From: Roseomonas sp.
Lineage (GTDB): Bacteria > Pseudomonadota > Alphaproteobacteria > Acetobacterales > Acetobacteraceae
Direction: 5' to 3'
DNA: 64,000 bases
NCBI GenBank assembly: GCA_031180725.1
Contig: JAPSLO010000005.1
Location: 342,658-406,657, forward strand
Shown here: positions 51,639-60,525 of the stretch, one piece after another
How the letters are laid out: the number at the start of each line of letters is the position of its first letter
How positions within the stretch are numbered: position 1 is the stretch's first letter
The notes under the pieces: generated by a model
Seen by the model: the letters and a program-made list of their open reading frames with translations, nothing else
What the model was told of the DNA's origin: nothing
Databases searched by the model: none
Translations under genes and position numbers: made by a program

Positions 51639-53108
51639 ATGACGCTCCCCTGGATGGCGGCGAAGATCGTGCTGCGCCCGGTGGTGGAGCTGTGCGCGCA
51701 TCCCGGCAATGCGCGCGTGCACGGCGCCGCGCAGATCGAGCAGATCAAGGCCAGCATGCTGGCCTTCGGCTTCACGAACCCTCTGCTGGTGGACGAGGCG
51801 GGCGTGCTCATCGCCGGACACGGCCGGCTCGAAGCAGCCGTCGCGCTCGGCATCGAGAAGGTGCCGACCATCGTGCTGCGGCACCTCTCCGCGGCGCAGA
51901 AGGAGGCGCTGCGCCTCGCCGATAACCGCATCGCGGAGAACGCGACCTGGGACCAGGTGCTGCTGCGCGATGCGCTCGCCGCGGCGCAGGCCGCGCCTGA
52001 CCTCGACCTTGCGGCGCTCGGCTTCTCGGCCGCGGAGCTCGACGACATCCTCGCGGCGGCTGGAGAGGCCGTGTCCGACGGCGACGCGCCCGAGGCCCTG
52101 TCGGCGCCCGCGGTCCAGGGGGGCGGGGACGGCGCGGCGGGGACGGAGGCAGCGGCGGAGCAGGATGATCCGGCCGATGCCGAACCCGATCCGCCGCGCC
52201 AGGCCGTCACCCGACCGGGCGACCTCTGGACCCTCGGCGAGCACCGGCTGCTCTGCGGCGACAGCACCGATGCCGCGTCGGTTGCCCGCGTCATGGGCGA
52301 GGACCGCGCGGCGCTGCTCTTCACCAGCCCGCCCTACGGAAACCAGCGCGACTACACCACCGGCGGCGTGTCCGATTGGGATGCGCTGATGCGCGGTGTG
52401 TTCCAGCATCTGCCGGCGATCCTCACCGGCGACGGCCAGGTGCTGGTGAACCTCGGGCTGATCCATCGTGAGGGCGAGTGGCAGCCCTATTGGCAGGGCT
52501 GGCTCGCCTGGATGCGCGCGCAGGGCTGGCGGCGCTTCGGGCTCTACACCTGGGACCAGGGACCCGGCCTGCCCGGTGACTGGAACGGCCGCCTCGCGCC
52601 GGCCTTCGAGCTGGTCTTCCACTTCAACCGCGAGGCCCGTGCGCCGAACAAGATCGTGCCCTGCAAGTGGGCCGGCACGCCGAATAAGGGCAGCGGGCTC
52701 CGCGCCGCGGACGGCGAGGTCAAGGCCTACACCCACATCGGCTTGCCGGTGCAGGAGATGCGGATCCCGGACAGCGTGCTGCGGATCACCCGGCACAAGG
52801 GCCGCGGCATCGAGACCGAGCACCCGGCCGTGTTCCCCGTCGCGCTGCCGGAGTTCCTGATGCGGACCTACACCGACGAGGGCGACGCGGTGATCGAGCC
52901 CTTCTCGGGGAGCGGGACCACCATCCTGGCCGGCCAGCGCACAGCCCGGCGGGTCCGCGCCATCGAGCTCGCGCCGGCCTATGTCGATCTGGCGATCGCC
53001 CGTTGGCGGACGCTGCATCCCGACCTGCCTGTGACGCTGGCCGACGATGGCCGCGACTTTGACGCGGTAGCGGCCGCCCGAGGTGAGGTGCTGCCCGATG
53101 CAGCCTGA
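51639..53108 (+). CDS. ParB-like/DNA methyltransferase fusion, TSPPY type
   Basis: A 489-residue protein. Residues about 1-120 are a ParB-like nuclease/N-terminal domain (HPGNARVHGAAQIEQIKASMLAFGF, VLIAGHGRLEAAVALGIEKVP, LADNRIAENATWD). After a linker, the methyltransferase has motif IV TSPPYGNQ and motif I FSGSGTTILAGQ, an order (IV before I) typical of beta-class amino-methyltransferases; SPPY suggests N4-cytosine but does not prove it. ATG 51639 is preferred over TTG 51621. It overlaps the next gene by 11 bases. No restriction enzyme is present nearby. Confidence 0.85.
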   Translation: MTLPWMAAKIVLRPVVELCAHPGNARVHGAAQIEQIKASMLAFGFTNPLLVDEAGVLIAGHGRLEAAVALGIEKVPTIVLRHLSAAQKEALRLADNRIAENATWDQVLLRDALAAAQAAPDLDLAALGFSAAELDDILAAAGEAVSDGDAPEALSAPAVQGGGDGAAGTEAAAEQDDPADAEPDPPRQAVTRPGDLWTLGEHRLLCGDSTDAASVARVMGEDRAALLFTSPPYGNQRDYTTGGVSDWDALMRGVFQHLPAILTGDGQVLVNLGLIHREGEWQPYWQGWLAWMRAQGWRRFGLYTWDQGPGLPGDWNGRLAPAFELVFHFNREARAPNKIVPCKWAGTPNKGSGLRAADGEVKAYTHIGLPVQEMRIPDSVLRITRHKGRGIETEHPAVFPVALPEFLMRTYTDEGDAVIEPFSGSGTTILAGQRTARRVRAIELAPAYVDLAIARWRTLHPDLPVTLADDGRDFDAVAAARGEVLPDAA

Positions 53109-54360
53109 CCTGCAGGTCGCCACCCTTCCGGTGGCGGCGCTGGTGCCCTACGCCGAGAACGCGCGGACGCACTCCCCCGACCAGGTCGCGCAGATCGCTG
53201 CCTCGATCACAGAGTTCGGCTTCGTGAACCCGGTGCTGGTGGACGCCGCCGGCGTGCTGGTGGCGGGCCACGGCCGCGTCATGGCCGCGAAGCGCCTGGG
53301 CATGGCCGCGGTGCCGGCGATCCGGCTCGCCCACCTGACCGAGGCGCAGGCCCGTGCCCTGCGCTTGGCCGACAACCAGATCGCCCTGAACTCCGGCTGG
53401 GACGAGGCGCTGCTGGCGGCCGAGATCGCCCGCATCCGCGACGAGGCGGTGGTCGACCTCGATGTCCTCGGCTTCTCGGGCATGGACCTCGACCGGTTGC
53501 TGGCCGCAGCCGATGCCGGCCTCGAGGACGACGCCGACGACGCGCCCGAGCCGCCGGCCGTGCCCGTCACCCGCGCCGGCGATCTCTGGCGCTGCGGCGA
53601 CCACCGCCTGCTCTGCGGCGACGCCACAAAGCTCGCCGACGTGCAGCGCGCCCTTGGCGCCGATCGGCTGGCCGACATGGCCTTCACGGACCCGCCCTAC
53701 AACGTCGCCTACCAGGGCGGCACCGCGGCCCGCATGACCATCGCCAACGACGCCCTCGGCTCCGGCTTCCTCGACTTCCTCCGCCCGGCGCTGGCGAACC
53801 TGCTCTCAGTGACGAAGGGCGCCTGCTACGTCTGCATGTCCTCTTCCGAGTGGCCGACGCTGCACCGGGCGTGGCAGGAGGCGGGCGGGAAGTGGTCGAG
53901 CACGATCGTCTGGGCGAAGAACACCTTCGCCCTCGGCCGCGCCGACTACCACCAGCAGTTCGAGGCGATGCTCTACGGCTGGAAGGCGGACGCGCAGCAC
54001 TACTGGTGCGGCGCGCGGGACCAGGGGAATGTCTGGCACTTTGACAAGCCGGCCAGGAACGACCTGCACCCCACCATGAAGCCAGTCGCGCTGGTGGAGC
54101 GCGCGATCCGCAACAGCAGCAAGCAGCGCGATACCGTGCTGGATCCGTTCGGCGGTTCAGGCACGACGATGATTGCGGCGGAGCGGACCGGGCGTCGCGC
54201 GGTGCTGCTCGAACTCGACCCGGCCTATGCCGACGTCATCGTGCGGCGCTGGCAGGAGGCGACCGGCGAGGCCGCGGTGCTGGAGGGCGAGGACCGCACC
54301 TTCAACGATGTCGCCGCTGTGCGTGGCCCCGCCGCGTCACGCGACGGCGTCGCAGCGTAG
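53098..54360 (+). CDS. ParB-like/DNA adenine methyltransferase fusion, DPPY type
   Basis: A 420-residue paralogue of the preceding gene. The ParB-like domain is clear (PYAENARTHSPDQVAQIAASITEFGF, VLVAGHGRVMAAKRLGMAAVP). The methyltransferase has motif IV DPPYNVAY and motif I DPFGGSGTTMIAAE, so N6-adenine is the likely target. Such solo enzymes in phages protect DNA or regulate genes. Its 3' end overlaps the convergent V4R-type gene by 24 bases. ATG 53098 follows AGGTGAGG. Confidence 0.88.
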   Translation: MQPDLQVATLPVAALVPYAENARTHSPDQVAQIAASITEFGFVNPVLVDAAGVLVAGHGRVMAAKRLGMAAVPAIRLAHLTEAQARALRLADNQIALNSGWDEALLAAEIARIRDEAVVDLDVLGFSGMDLDRLLAAADAGLEDDADDAPEPPAVPVTRAGDLWRCGDHRLLCGDATKLADVQRALGADRLADMAFTDPPYNVAYQGGTAARMTIANDALGSGFLDFLRPALANLLSVTKGACYVCMSSSEWPTLHRAWQEAGGKWSSTIVWAKNTFALGRADYHQQFEAMLYGWKADAQHYWCGARDQGNVWHFDKPARNDLHPTMKPVALVERAIRNSSKQRDTVLDPFGGSGTTMIAAERTGRRAVLLELDPAYADVIVRRWQEATGEAAVLEGEDRTFNDVAAVRGPAASRDGVAA

Positions 54361-54870
54361 CTCAAACCGGCATTCGGGATGACCGGCCGCCGCGCAGGCC
54401 ACCTCGCGGCAGACGGGCTCACCCGCGCGTCCCGCCATCTCCAGCACGTAGCGCATGCCGCCGGCGAAGCTGCCCTCGAAGGTGTAGCAGACGTGCCGCC
54501 ACGTCTCGGGCCCATAGCCGAGCGCGAAGGCGGAATGCCGCACGGTGACGGTCGCCGTTCCGGCAGCCTCGTCCAGCGCGGTGATATCGATCTGGCCGTA
54601 GCCGCGCTGTGACAGCCGCCTGAGGTAGTGGCGAAAGGTCTCGACCGGCGTCAGGCCGTGCGTCTTCGCCTCCGCCCGGCACCACTGCAGAGCGGAGAGG
54701 TCGCTCGATGCATACAGGATCTCGCGGTAGGCCGCGGGCCCGATGGCGGCCTCGATGCCCTTCTGCATGTTCACCAGGAAATGCCGCGGCAGGTAGATCA
54801 TCGGCAGGCCGTCGGTCCGCCAGATGCCCGTCTCGGGATCCACGTCGATCGGGACTTGGGGCTGGGCCAT
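54337..54870 (-). CDS. V4R-domain (4-vinyl-reductase-like, DUF5943 type) protein
   Basis: A 177-residue protein. DGLPMIYLPRHFLVNMQKGIEAAIG and FRHYLRRLSQRGYGQIDI lead into a C-terminal V4R-type region (TVRHSAFALGYG, EPVCREVACAAAGHPECRFEL) with three Cys in the usual CxxxC...C ligand-binding arrangement. V4R domains bind small hydrophobic ligands and often act as sensors. It is the only gene reading leftwards in the rightward half of the prophage and so has its own promoter, in the 172-base gap before 55043. Confidence 0.7.
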   Translation of the reverse strand: MAQPQVPIDVDPETGIWRTDGLPMIYLPRHFLVNMQKGIEAAIGPAAYREILYASSDLSALQWCRAEAKTHGLTPVETFRHYLRRLSQRGYGQIDITALDEAAGTATVTVRHSAFALGYGPETWRHVCYTFEGSFAGGMRYVLEMAGRAGEPVCREVACAAAGHPECRFELRCDAVA

Positions 54871-55042
54871 GGCTTCTCCTGACAGCCGCGGGCCCGAGGA
54901 CCGTGGCGGCGATCATGATGTGATCGGGAGCGCCGAATCATAGCAATCCCGCCACGCCCGGTCTTGCTTGGCTCGGGCGCGGCACAGCGCGAATGGTCCG
55001 TCACGCGCAGGGGATGCCCTGCACCACACGACGGAGACCAGC

Positions 55043-55279
55043 ATGACCGACCGCGAGGCCCGAGCCGCCCGCAACCAGCAGAAGAGCCTCGAGGCCTTCC
55101 TGCAGCAGAAGGCCCGCTTCGACGCGATGGTCGCCGAACTGCAGCAGATGAGCGCGGACCACTTCGGCGCGGATCCCGAGGAGGTCCTCTGGGGCAAGGC
55201 TGCCACCCTCGAACACTGGAACAGCCGGCTGGCGAGCGTGACGGATTGCTACTTCAGGCGCGGCGAATTCGCGGAGTAG
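55043..55279 (+). CDS. Small phage protein (78 residues)
   Basis: ATG 55043 begins MTDREARAARNQQKSLEAFL; upstream reading frames are open but lack a ribosome site. The protein is helical and charged, with ELQQMSADHFGADPEEVLWG and a C-terminal DCYFRRGEFAE. No family known. It is the first rightward gene after the V4R interruption. Confidence 0.6.
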   Translation: MTDREARAARNQQKSLEAFLQQKARFDAMVAELQQMSADHFGADPEEVLWGKAATLEHWNSRLASVTDCYFRRGEFAE

Positions 55280-55389
55280 CGCGCAGCGCCCGCCGCGACG
55301 CGGCGCCGCCACCGCCCCGACAGGCCAAGCCTGCGGGGCTCGGGGTGGTAGCACCCGGCCGATCGGGTGCCGAACCGGAGACCCCGACG

Positions 55390-56238
55390 ATGAAGCTCAC
55401 CGACACCCAGCGCGCGATCCTCGCCGCCGCCGCGCAGCACCCCGAGCACCTGGCCTACCCGCCCGAGCGCCTGCCCGCCGCGGCGCGGCAGACGGTGGCG
55501 AAGGCGCTGCTGAAGGGGGACTTGGTGATCGGCGTGCACCGCCCCGCCTACGACGCGGTCGCGAAGTGGACGGTGGACGGCGACGAGATGCTGCTGAAGA
55601 TCACCGACGAGGGGCTGCGCGCCATCGGCATCGACCCGAACGCGGCGGACGAGGACGAGCAGAGCGCCGCCGCCATCGCCCGCCGCAACGCCGAGCGCCG
55701 CGCCGCCGGGGCCGCCGCCGAGGCCGCCGCCACTGGCGCGGACATGGCGCCCACGGACGGGGCGGAGGAGGCGGCGCAGGACGAGGACGCCCCGGCGCCT
55801 GAGGCCGCCCAGGTCGCGCCCACGCCCGCCCGGCGCGCCAGCCTGCGCGACGCCGCCACGGCGGTGCTGGCCGCCTGGCAGGACAAGGCCAACCGCGAGA
55901 CGGACATCATCACCGCCCTCGACGGCCCGATGGCGGCCCTCCGCGCCGCCCTGGCCGGCAAGCCGCCCCGCGCCGCGCGCGAGCCCGGCGCGCCGCGGAA
56001 GCAGCGCGAGGGCACGAAGCAGGAGCAGGTGCTCGCTCTGCTTCGCCGCGAGGAGGGCGCGACCATTGCGCAGATCTGCGACGCCACCGGCTGGCAGGGT
56101 CACACGGTCCGCGGGTTCTTCGCAGGCCTGAAGAAGCGCCAGGGGATCGAGGTGCAGGTGCTGGAGCGGGTCCGACAGGTCGGCCCGAACAAGGAGGGCG
56201 CCCGCGGCTCCTACACCGTCTACCACCTGCCGGCCTGA
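55390..56238 (+). CDS. DUF3489 protein
   Basis: A 282-residue protein. The N-terminal region is KLTDTQRAILAAAAQHPEHLAYPPERL, with KITDEGLRAIGI. A long acidic, Ala-rich linker of about 100 residues follows. The C-terminal DUF3489 domain reads REGTKQEQVLALLRREEGATIAQICDATGWQGHTVRGFFAGLKKRQGI, a winged-helix-like DNA-binding motif. It is often seen in alphaproteobacterial phages and elements. The function is unknown; regulation is the likely role. Confidence 0.8.
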   Translation: MKLTDTQRAILAAAAQHPEHLAYPPERLPAAARQTVAKALLKGDLVIGVHRPAYDAVAKWTVDGDEMLLKITDEGLRAIGIDPNAADEDEQSAAAIARRNAERRAAGAAAEAAATGADMAPTDGAEEAAQDEDAPAPEAAQVAPTPARRASLRDAATAVLAAWQDKANRETDIITALDGPMAALRAALAGKPPRAAREPGAPRKQREGTKQEQVLALLRREEGATIAQICDATGWQGHTVRGFFAGLKKRQGIEVQVLERVRQVGPNKEGARGSYTVYHLPA

Positions 56239-56328
56239 CAGCCGCGCCGGACGCGTCGAGGGCCCGCCGCCAAAGGGTAGCGGGCCCTTGCTCGTGATGA
56301 CCATCGTGAGCGGCGGGAGGTCGCCGCC

Positions 56329-56850
56329 ATGCCGGAACTGACCCCATCCACGCGTGAGGCGGCCCGCCGCATCGGCATCAGCGAGACGGCGCTGCGCAAG
56401 GCCGAGGGCAGCGGCCGCATCGCCCGCGAGCCGGACGGCCGGTGGGACATCGACAAGACGCGGCGCCGTCTGGTGGAGACCGCGGATCCGCACCGCTCGC
56501 CGCTGGCCAATGGCGGCAGTGCTGCCGGAGCGGAGGGCACGCCGTACGCCCGGCTGAAGGTCGCGCAGCTCGCCCTCAAGGTCGAGGCGCAGCGGCTCTC
56601 GCTCGACGAGAACAAGCGCCGGCTGCTCGACGTCGCCGAGGCCAACGCCACGATCGACGAGATCGCCGGCGCCATGCGCGACGCGCTGCTGAACTGGCCG
56701 GCCCGCGTCTCGGGGCTCATCGCCGCCGAGCTCGGCATCGACCCGCACCTGCTGCAGACGGTCCTGCAGGGACACATCACCGACCTGCTCTCGGAGGCGG
56801 CCGATCGCTTCGACCCCCCAGGCCTCGGAGATCGGGCCGCGAACCCGTGA
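56329..56850 (+). CDS. Terminase small subunit (Nu1-like)
   Basis: A 173-residue DNA-packaging protein. The N-terminal DNA-binding part STREAARRIGISETALRKAE and GRIAREPDGRWDIDKTRRRL is the same module repeated twice in the gene at 46708. A central coiled-coil region follows (KVEAQRLSLDENKRRLLDVAEANATIDE), then a C-terminal helical domain (MRDALLNWPARVSGLIAAELG). It recognises the packaging start site and recruits the large subunit, whose gene starts 4 bases after its stop. Confidence 0.82.
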   Translation: MPELTPSTREAARRIGISETALRKAEGSGRIAREPDGRWDIDKTRRRLVETADPHRSPLANGGSAAGAEGTPYARLKVAQLALKVEAQRLSLDENKRRLLDVAEANATIDEIAGAMRDALLNWPARVSGLIAAELGIDPHLLQTVLQGHITDLLSEAADRFDPPGLGDRAANP

Positions 56851-56854
56851 GCAT

Positions 56855-58780
56855 GTGCGCCGGCGCGCCGGGGCGATGCTCCGCCCGCCGCCGCAGCTCA
56901 CCGTGTCGCAATGGGCGGAGCGGCACCGCATCCTGGGCAGTCGCGCCTCCTCTGAGCCCGGTCCCTGGCGGACCAGTCGGACGCCGTACCTGCGGGAGGT
57001 GATGGACGCCCTCTCGGCGGTGCATTCCGCCCGGCGTGTGGTCTTTATGAAGGGCGCCCAGGTCGGTGCCACCGAGAGCGGCAATTGCTGGCTCGGCTAT
57101 ATCCTGCACCACGTGCCCGCCCCGGTGCTGGCCGTGCAGCCGACGGTCGAGCTCGCGAAGCGCTTCTCGCGCCAGCGCATCGACCCGCTGCTGGAGGAGA
57201 CGCCGGCGCTCAAGGAGCGGGTTGCCCCGGCCCGGGCCAGGGACAGCGGGAATACCCTGCTGTCGAAGGAATTCCCCGGCGGCATCCTGGTGCTGACCGG
57301 GGCGAACAGCGCGGTCGGCCTGCGCTCGATGACGGCGCGCTTCCTCTTCCTCGACGAGGTGGACGCCTATCCCGGTGACGTCGAGGGCGAGGGTGATCCG
57401 ATCGCGCTCGCCGAGGCGCGGGCGCGGACCTTCGGCTGGCGGCGGAAAGCCTTCCTGGTCTCGACGCCCACCATCGCCGGGCGCAGCCGCATCGAGCGGG
57501 AGTACGCCGCCTCGGACCAGCGGCGCTACTTCGTGCCTTGCCCGCACTGCGGCGAGATGCAGTGGCTGCGGTTCGAGCGGCTCCGCTGGGAGAAGGGCGA
57601 CCCGCGTTCGGTCCGCTACCACTGCGAGGGCTGCGACGAGGACATCGAGGAGCACCACAAGACGGCGATGCTTGCCGGCGGCCAGTGGCGGGCCACGGCG
57701 GAAGCGCAGAACCCGCACACGGTCGGCTTCCACATCTCGGCGCTCTACTCGCCGGTGGGCTGGCTCTCCTGGGAGCAGATCGCCCGCGATTGGGAGGCGG
57801 CGCAGGGGGTGCCCGAGGACCTGAAGACCTTCAGGAACACCGTGCTCGGGGAGACCTGGCAGGAGCAGGGCGAGGCGCCGGACTGGGAGCGGCTGGTCGA
57901 GCGGCGGGAGGACTTCCGGATGGGCGTCGTCCCGCTGGGCGCGCTCAGCCTCACGGCCGGCGTGGACGTACAGGACGACCGCCTCGAATGCGACGTGTGG
58001 GGCTGGGCCGAGGGCTTCTCCTCCTGGCTGGTGGACCACGTCGTGATCCCCGGCAGCCCGCGCGAGCGGGAGCCCTGGGATGCGCTGGCGAAGCTGCTGG
58101 CCCGGGACTGGCCACGCCTGGGCGGCGGGACGATGCGCATCGCCAAGGCCTGCGTCGACACCGGCGGGCGCGACACCGCCGCCGTGTATGGTCATCTCCG
58201 GCGCCTGCACGATCCGCGGATCGCCCCGACCAAGGGCGTCGATGGCTGGAACCGGACGCAGCCGGTGCAGGGGCCGACGCCAGTGGATGCATTGGTCGAT
58301 GGCCGCAAGCTCCGCCGCGGCCTGAAGCTCTGGACGGTGTCGGTCTCCACCTGGAAGGCAGATCTGTACCGGCGCCTGTGGCTCGGTCGGGGTGATGCCG
58401 AGGCGTTCCCGCCGGGCTGGGTGCACCTGCCGCGCGGCGTCGAGGCCGAGTGGGTGAAGCAGCTCGTCGCCGAGCAGCTGCGCACGGTGAAGGACCGGCG
58501 CGGCTTCGCCCGGCAGGAATGGGCGAAGCTGCGCGAGAGGAACGAGGCGCTGGACTGCGCGGTGCTGGCCCGCGCGGCGCTTTGGCTGCTCGGCGCTGAC
58601 CGCTACGGCGAGCGCTTCTGGGCGCGGTTGCGGGAGGAGGCGCTGGACGCGCCGCTCACGGCGCCACCGCTGCCAGCACCTGATTCCGTGTCACCGCCGA
58701 CGGACGACAAGCCGGCATCATCGGCCGCGACAACGCGCCCGCGCGGATGGCTCTCGCCGCGCTCCGGCTGGCTTCGCTGA
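56855..58780 (+). CDS. Terminase large subunit (GpA family)
   Basis: A 641-residue packaging motor. The N-terminal ATPase has a Walker A-like KGAQVGATES (about 66-75), Walker B RFLFLDEVDAYP and the coupling motif VSTPTIAGRSRIE. A zinc-finger-like CPHCGEMQWL...CEGCDED is inserted, typical of GpA. The C-terminal nuclease domain contains GVDVQDDRLECDVWG, VDTGGRDTAAVYGHL and ALDCAVLARAALWLLG. GTG 56855 is used (MRRRAGAMLR); ATG 56876 is the alternative. It cuts and translocates DNA into the prohead. Confidence 0.93.
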   Translation: MRRRAGAMLRPPPQLTVSQWAERHRILGSRASSEPGPWRTSRTPYLREVMDALSAVHSARRVVFMKGAQVGATESGNCWLGYILHHVPAPVLAVQPTVELAKRFSRQRIDPLLEETPALKERVAPARARDSGNTLLSKEFPGGILVLTGANSAVGLRSMTARFLFLDEVDAYPGDVEGEGDPIALAEARARTFGWRRKAFLVSTPTIAGRSRIEREYAASDQRRYFVPCPHCGEMQWLRFERLRWEKGDPRSVRYHCEGCDEDIEEHHKTAMLAGGQWRATAEAQNPHTVGFHISALYSPVGWLSWEQIARDWEAAQGVPEDLKTFRNTVLGETWQEQGEAPDWERLVERREDFRMGVVPLGALSLTAGVDVQDDRLECDVWGWAEGFSSWLVDHVVIPGSPREREPWDALAKLLARDWPRLGGGTMRIAKACVDTGGRDTAAVYGHLRRLHDPRIAPTKGVDGWNRTQPVQGPTPVDALVDGRKLRRGLKLWTVSVSTWKADLYRRLWLGRGDAEAFPPGWVHLPRGVEAEWVKQLVAEQLRTVKDRRGFARQEWAKLRERNEALDCAVLARAALWLLGADRYGERFWARLREEALDAPLTAPPLPAPDSVSPPTDDKPASSAATTRPRGWLSPRSGWLR

Positions 58781-58792
58781 GGGAGGACGAGC

Positions 58793-59029
58793 ATGGATCC
58801 GACGGTCCTCGCCTGGGCGCTGGCGCAGCCCGCCGGCAGTCGCGCCGCGGCGCTCGCGGCAGCCTACACCGGCGGCACCACGCGCGTGACCTTCGACGGC
58901 CGCACCGTGGAGTATCGCAGCCTCGACGAGCTCGGCCGCGCCCTGGCTGTGCTGCGCGGGGCGGAGAGCGCGGCGGCGCGCCGGCCATTGACCACGTTCG
59001 CTTCTTTCTCGCGCGGGAGCGGCGCGTGA
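58793..59029 (+). CDS. Head-tail joining protein (gpW-like)
   Basis: A 78-residue connector. AYTGGTTRVTFDGRTVEYRSLDELGRALAVL is the gpW-type pattern (short beta hairpin then helix). It sits between terminase and portal, as gpW does in lambda-like phages. The stop overlaps the portal GTG start in a GTGA. Confidence 0.85.
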   Translation: MDPTVLAWALAQPAGSRAAALAAAYTGGTTRVTFDGRTVEYRSLDELGRALAVLRGAESAAARRPLTTFASFSRGSGA

Positions 59030-60525
59030 TCGAGCGCATGACGCGCCGTGCCCGCGACGCCTGGGCCGTGCTGCGGGGCTACGCCGCCGCGCAGGACGGG
59101 CGAGCTTCGGCCTGGGCGCCATCCGGCGGCAGCGCAACGGCCGAGGTCGGCGTGGCGGCAGCGACGGTGGCTCGCCGCGCCCGCGACGCGGTCCGCAACG
59201 ATCCCTATGCCAGTCGCATCGTCGACCTCTGGACCGGCAACGCCGTCGGCGCCGGGATCACCACCCGCTGGCCCGACGCCGAACACACCCGCGCCTGGCA
59301 GCGCTGGGTGGAGGGGACCGGCTGCGACGCCGAGGGTCGGCTCGACCTCTACGGCCTCCAGGCGCTGGTGATGCGCGCGGTTGTGGAGAGCGGCGAGTGC
59401 TTCGTCCGCTTCCTGCCCGCCGCGCCGACGCCGGCCAACCCGATCGGCCTGCGCTTGCAGGTGCTGGAGGCCGACCACCTCGACACGGGCCGCAACGGCA
59501 CTGTCGCCGGCGCGCCGACGATCCAGGGCATCGCCCTTGGCCCGGCCGGCGAGCCGATCGGCTACTGGCTGTTCCCGGTCCACCCGGGCGCCTGGATGCT
59601 GCCCGGCGCGGGGATGGCCAGCGAGCTCGTCCCCGCCTCCGAGGTCCTGCACATCTACCGCAAGCGCCGGCCCGGTCAGCTGCGCGACGTCTCCTGGCTT
59701 GCGCCGGTGCTGCTCCGCCTGCGCGATCTCGGCGACTACGAGGCCGCGCTGCTGATGAAGGCGAAGATCGAGGCCTGCCTCGCCGCGGTGGTCACTGAGG
59801 AGGGCGACGAGGCACTGACCGGTGCCGCCGCGGGCCTGCTGCGCGACGCGCAGGGCCGCGCGGTCGAGAGCTTCGAGCCCGGCATGATCCTCTACCGCCG
59901 TGGCATGGGCAGCGTGGAGGTGGTGAACCCGAGCGGGGGCGGCTCGCACGCGGCCTTCGCCAAGCGTGCCCTCGAGGCCGCCGCCGTGGGCGCCGGGCTC
60001 ACCTACGACCAGGTCTCGGGCGACCTGACACAGGCGAACTACTCATCCCTCCGCGCTGGCAAGATCGAGTTCCGCCGCCTCTGCGAGCAGGTCCAGTACG
60101 GCATGCTCATCCCGATGCTGGTGCGGCCGATCGCGGAGCGCTTCCACCGGCAAGGCGCGCTGCTCGGGCTCTGGGGCGCCGAGATGCCGGACGGCGTCAG
60201 CCACGTCCCGCCGGCGCACGAGATGATCGATCCGCTGAAGGACACCACCGCCCTCATCGCCCAGGTGCGCGCCGGCTTCGTGCCGCAGCCGGAGGCGGCC
60301 GGCGCCTTCGGCTACGACTTCCGCCAGGCGGTGGAGATGATCCGCGAGGCCAACGCCCTGCTCGACGAGGCTGGCATCTCGCTCGACACCGATCCGCGCC
60401 GGGTCGCGAAGTCCGGTGCCGCCCAGGACGCGGCGCAGATGGCCGCCGTCGAGATCGCCGCCACCGGCGCCGCGGCACCGTCCCGGCCGGAGCCGGCCGC
60501 CCCAGCCACAGGAGAACGGCCATGA
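59026..60525 (+). CDS. Portal protein (lambda GpB family)
   Basis: A 499-residue portal. RARDAVRNDPYASRIVDLWTGNAVGAGITTRW, GLQALVMRAVVESGECFVRFLP, LQVLEADHLDT, GYWLFPVHPG and GQLRDVSWLAPVLLRLRDL are all in the order of the lambda-type portal; SGDLTQANYSSLRAGKIEF is the hallmark near the C-terminus. GTG 59026 is coupled to the connector gene. It forms the DNA channel at the head vertex. Its stop overlaps the next ATG by 4 bases. Confidence 0.92.
   Translation: MIERMTRRARDAWAVLRGYAAAQDGRASAWAPSGGSATAEVGVAAATVARRARDAVRNDPYASRIVDLWTGNAVGAGITTRWPDAEHTRAWQRWVEGTGCDAEGRLDLYGLQALVMRAVVESGECFVRFLPAAPTPANPIGLRLQVLEADHLDTGRNGTVAGAPTIQGIALGPAGEPIGYWLFPVHPGAWMLPGAGMASELVPASEVLHIYRKRRPGQLRDVSWLAPVLLRLRDLGDYEAALLMKAKIEACLAAVVTEEGDEALTGAAAGLLRDAQGRAVESFEPGMILYRRGMGSVEVVNPSGGGSHAAFAKRALEAAAVGAGLTYDQVSGDLTQANYSSLRAGKIEFRRLCEQVQYGMLIPMLVRPIAERFHRQGALLGLWGAEMPDGVSHVPPAHEMIDPLKDTTALIAQVRAGFVPQPEAAGAFGYDFRQAVEMIREANALLDEAGISLDTDPRRVAKSGAAQDAAQMAAVEIAATGAAAPSRPEPAAPATGERP

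Noticed and set aside
55249..57084. Minus-strand frame of 611 codons over DUF3489 and the terminase small subunit
   Set aside because: Antisense to genes with recognisable domains; no motif or ribosome site of its own.
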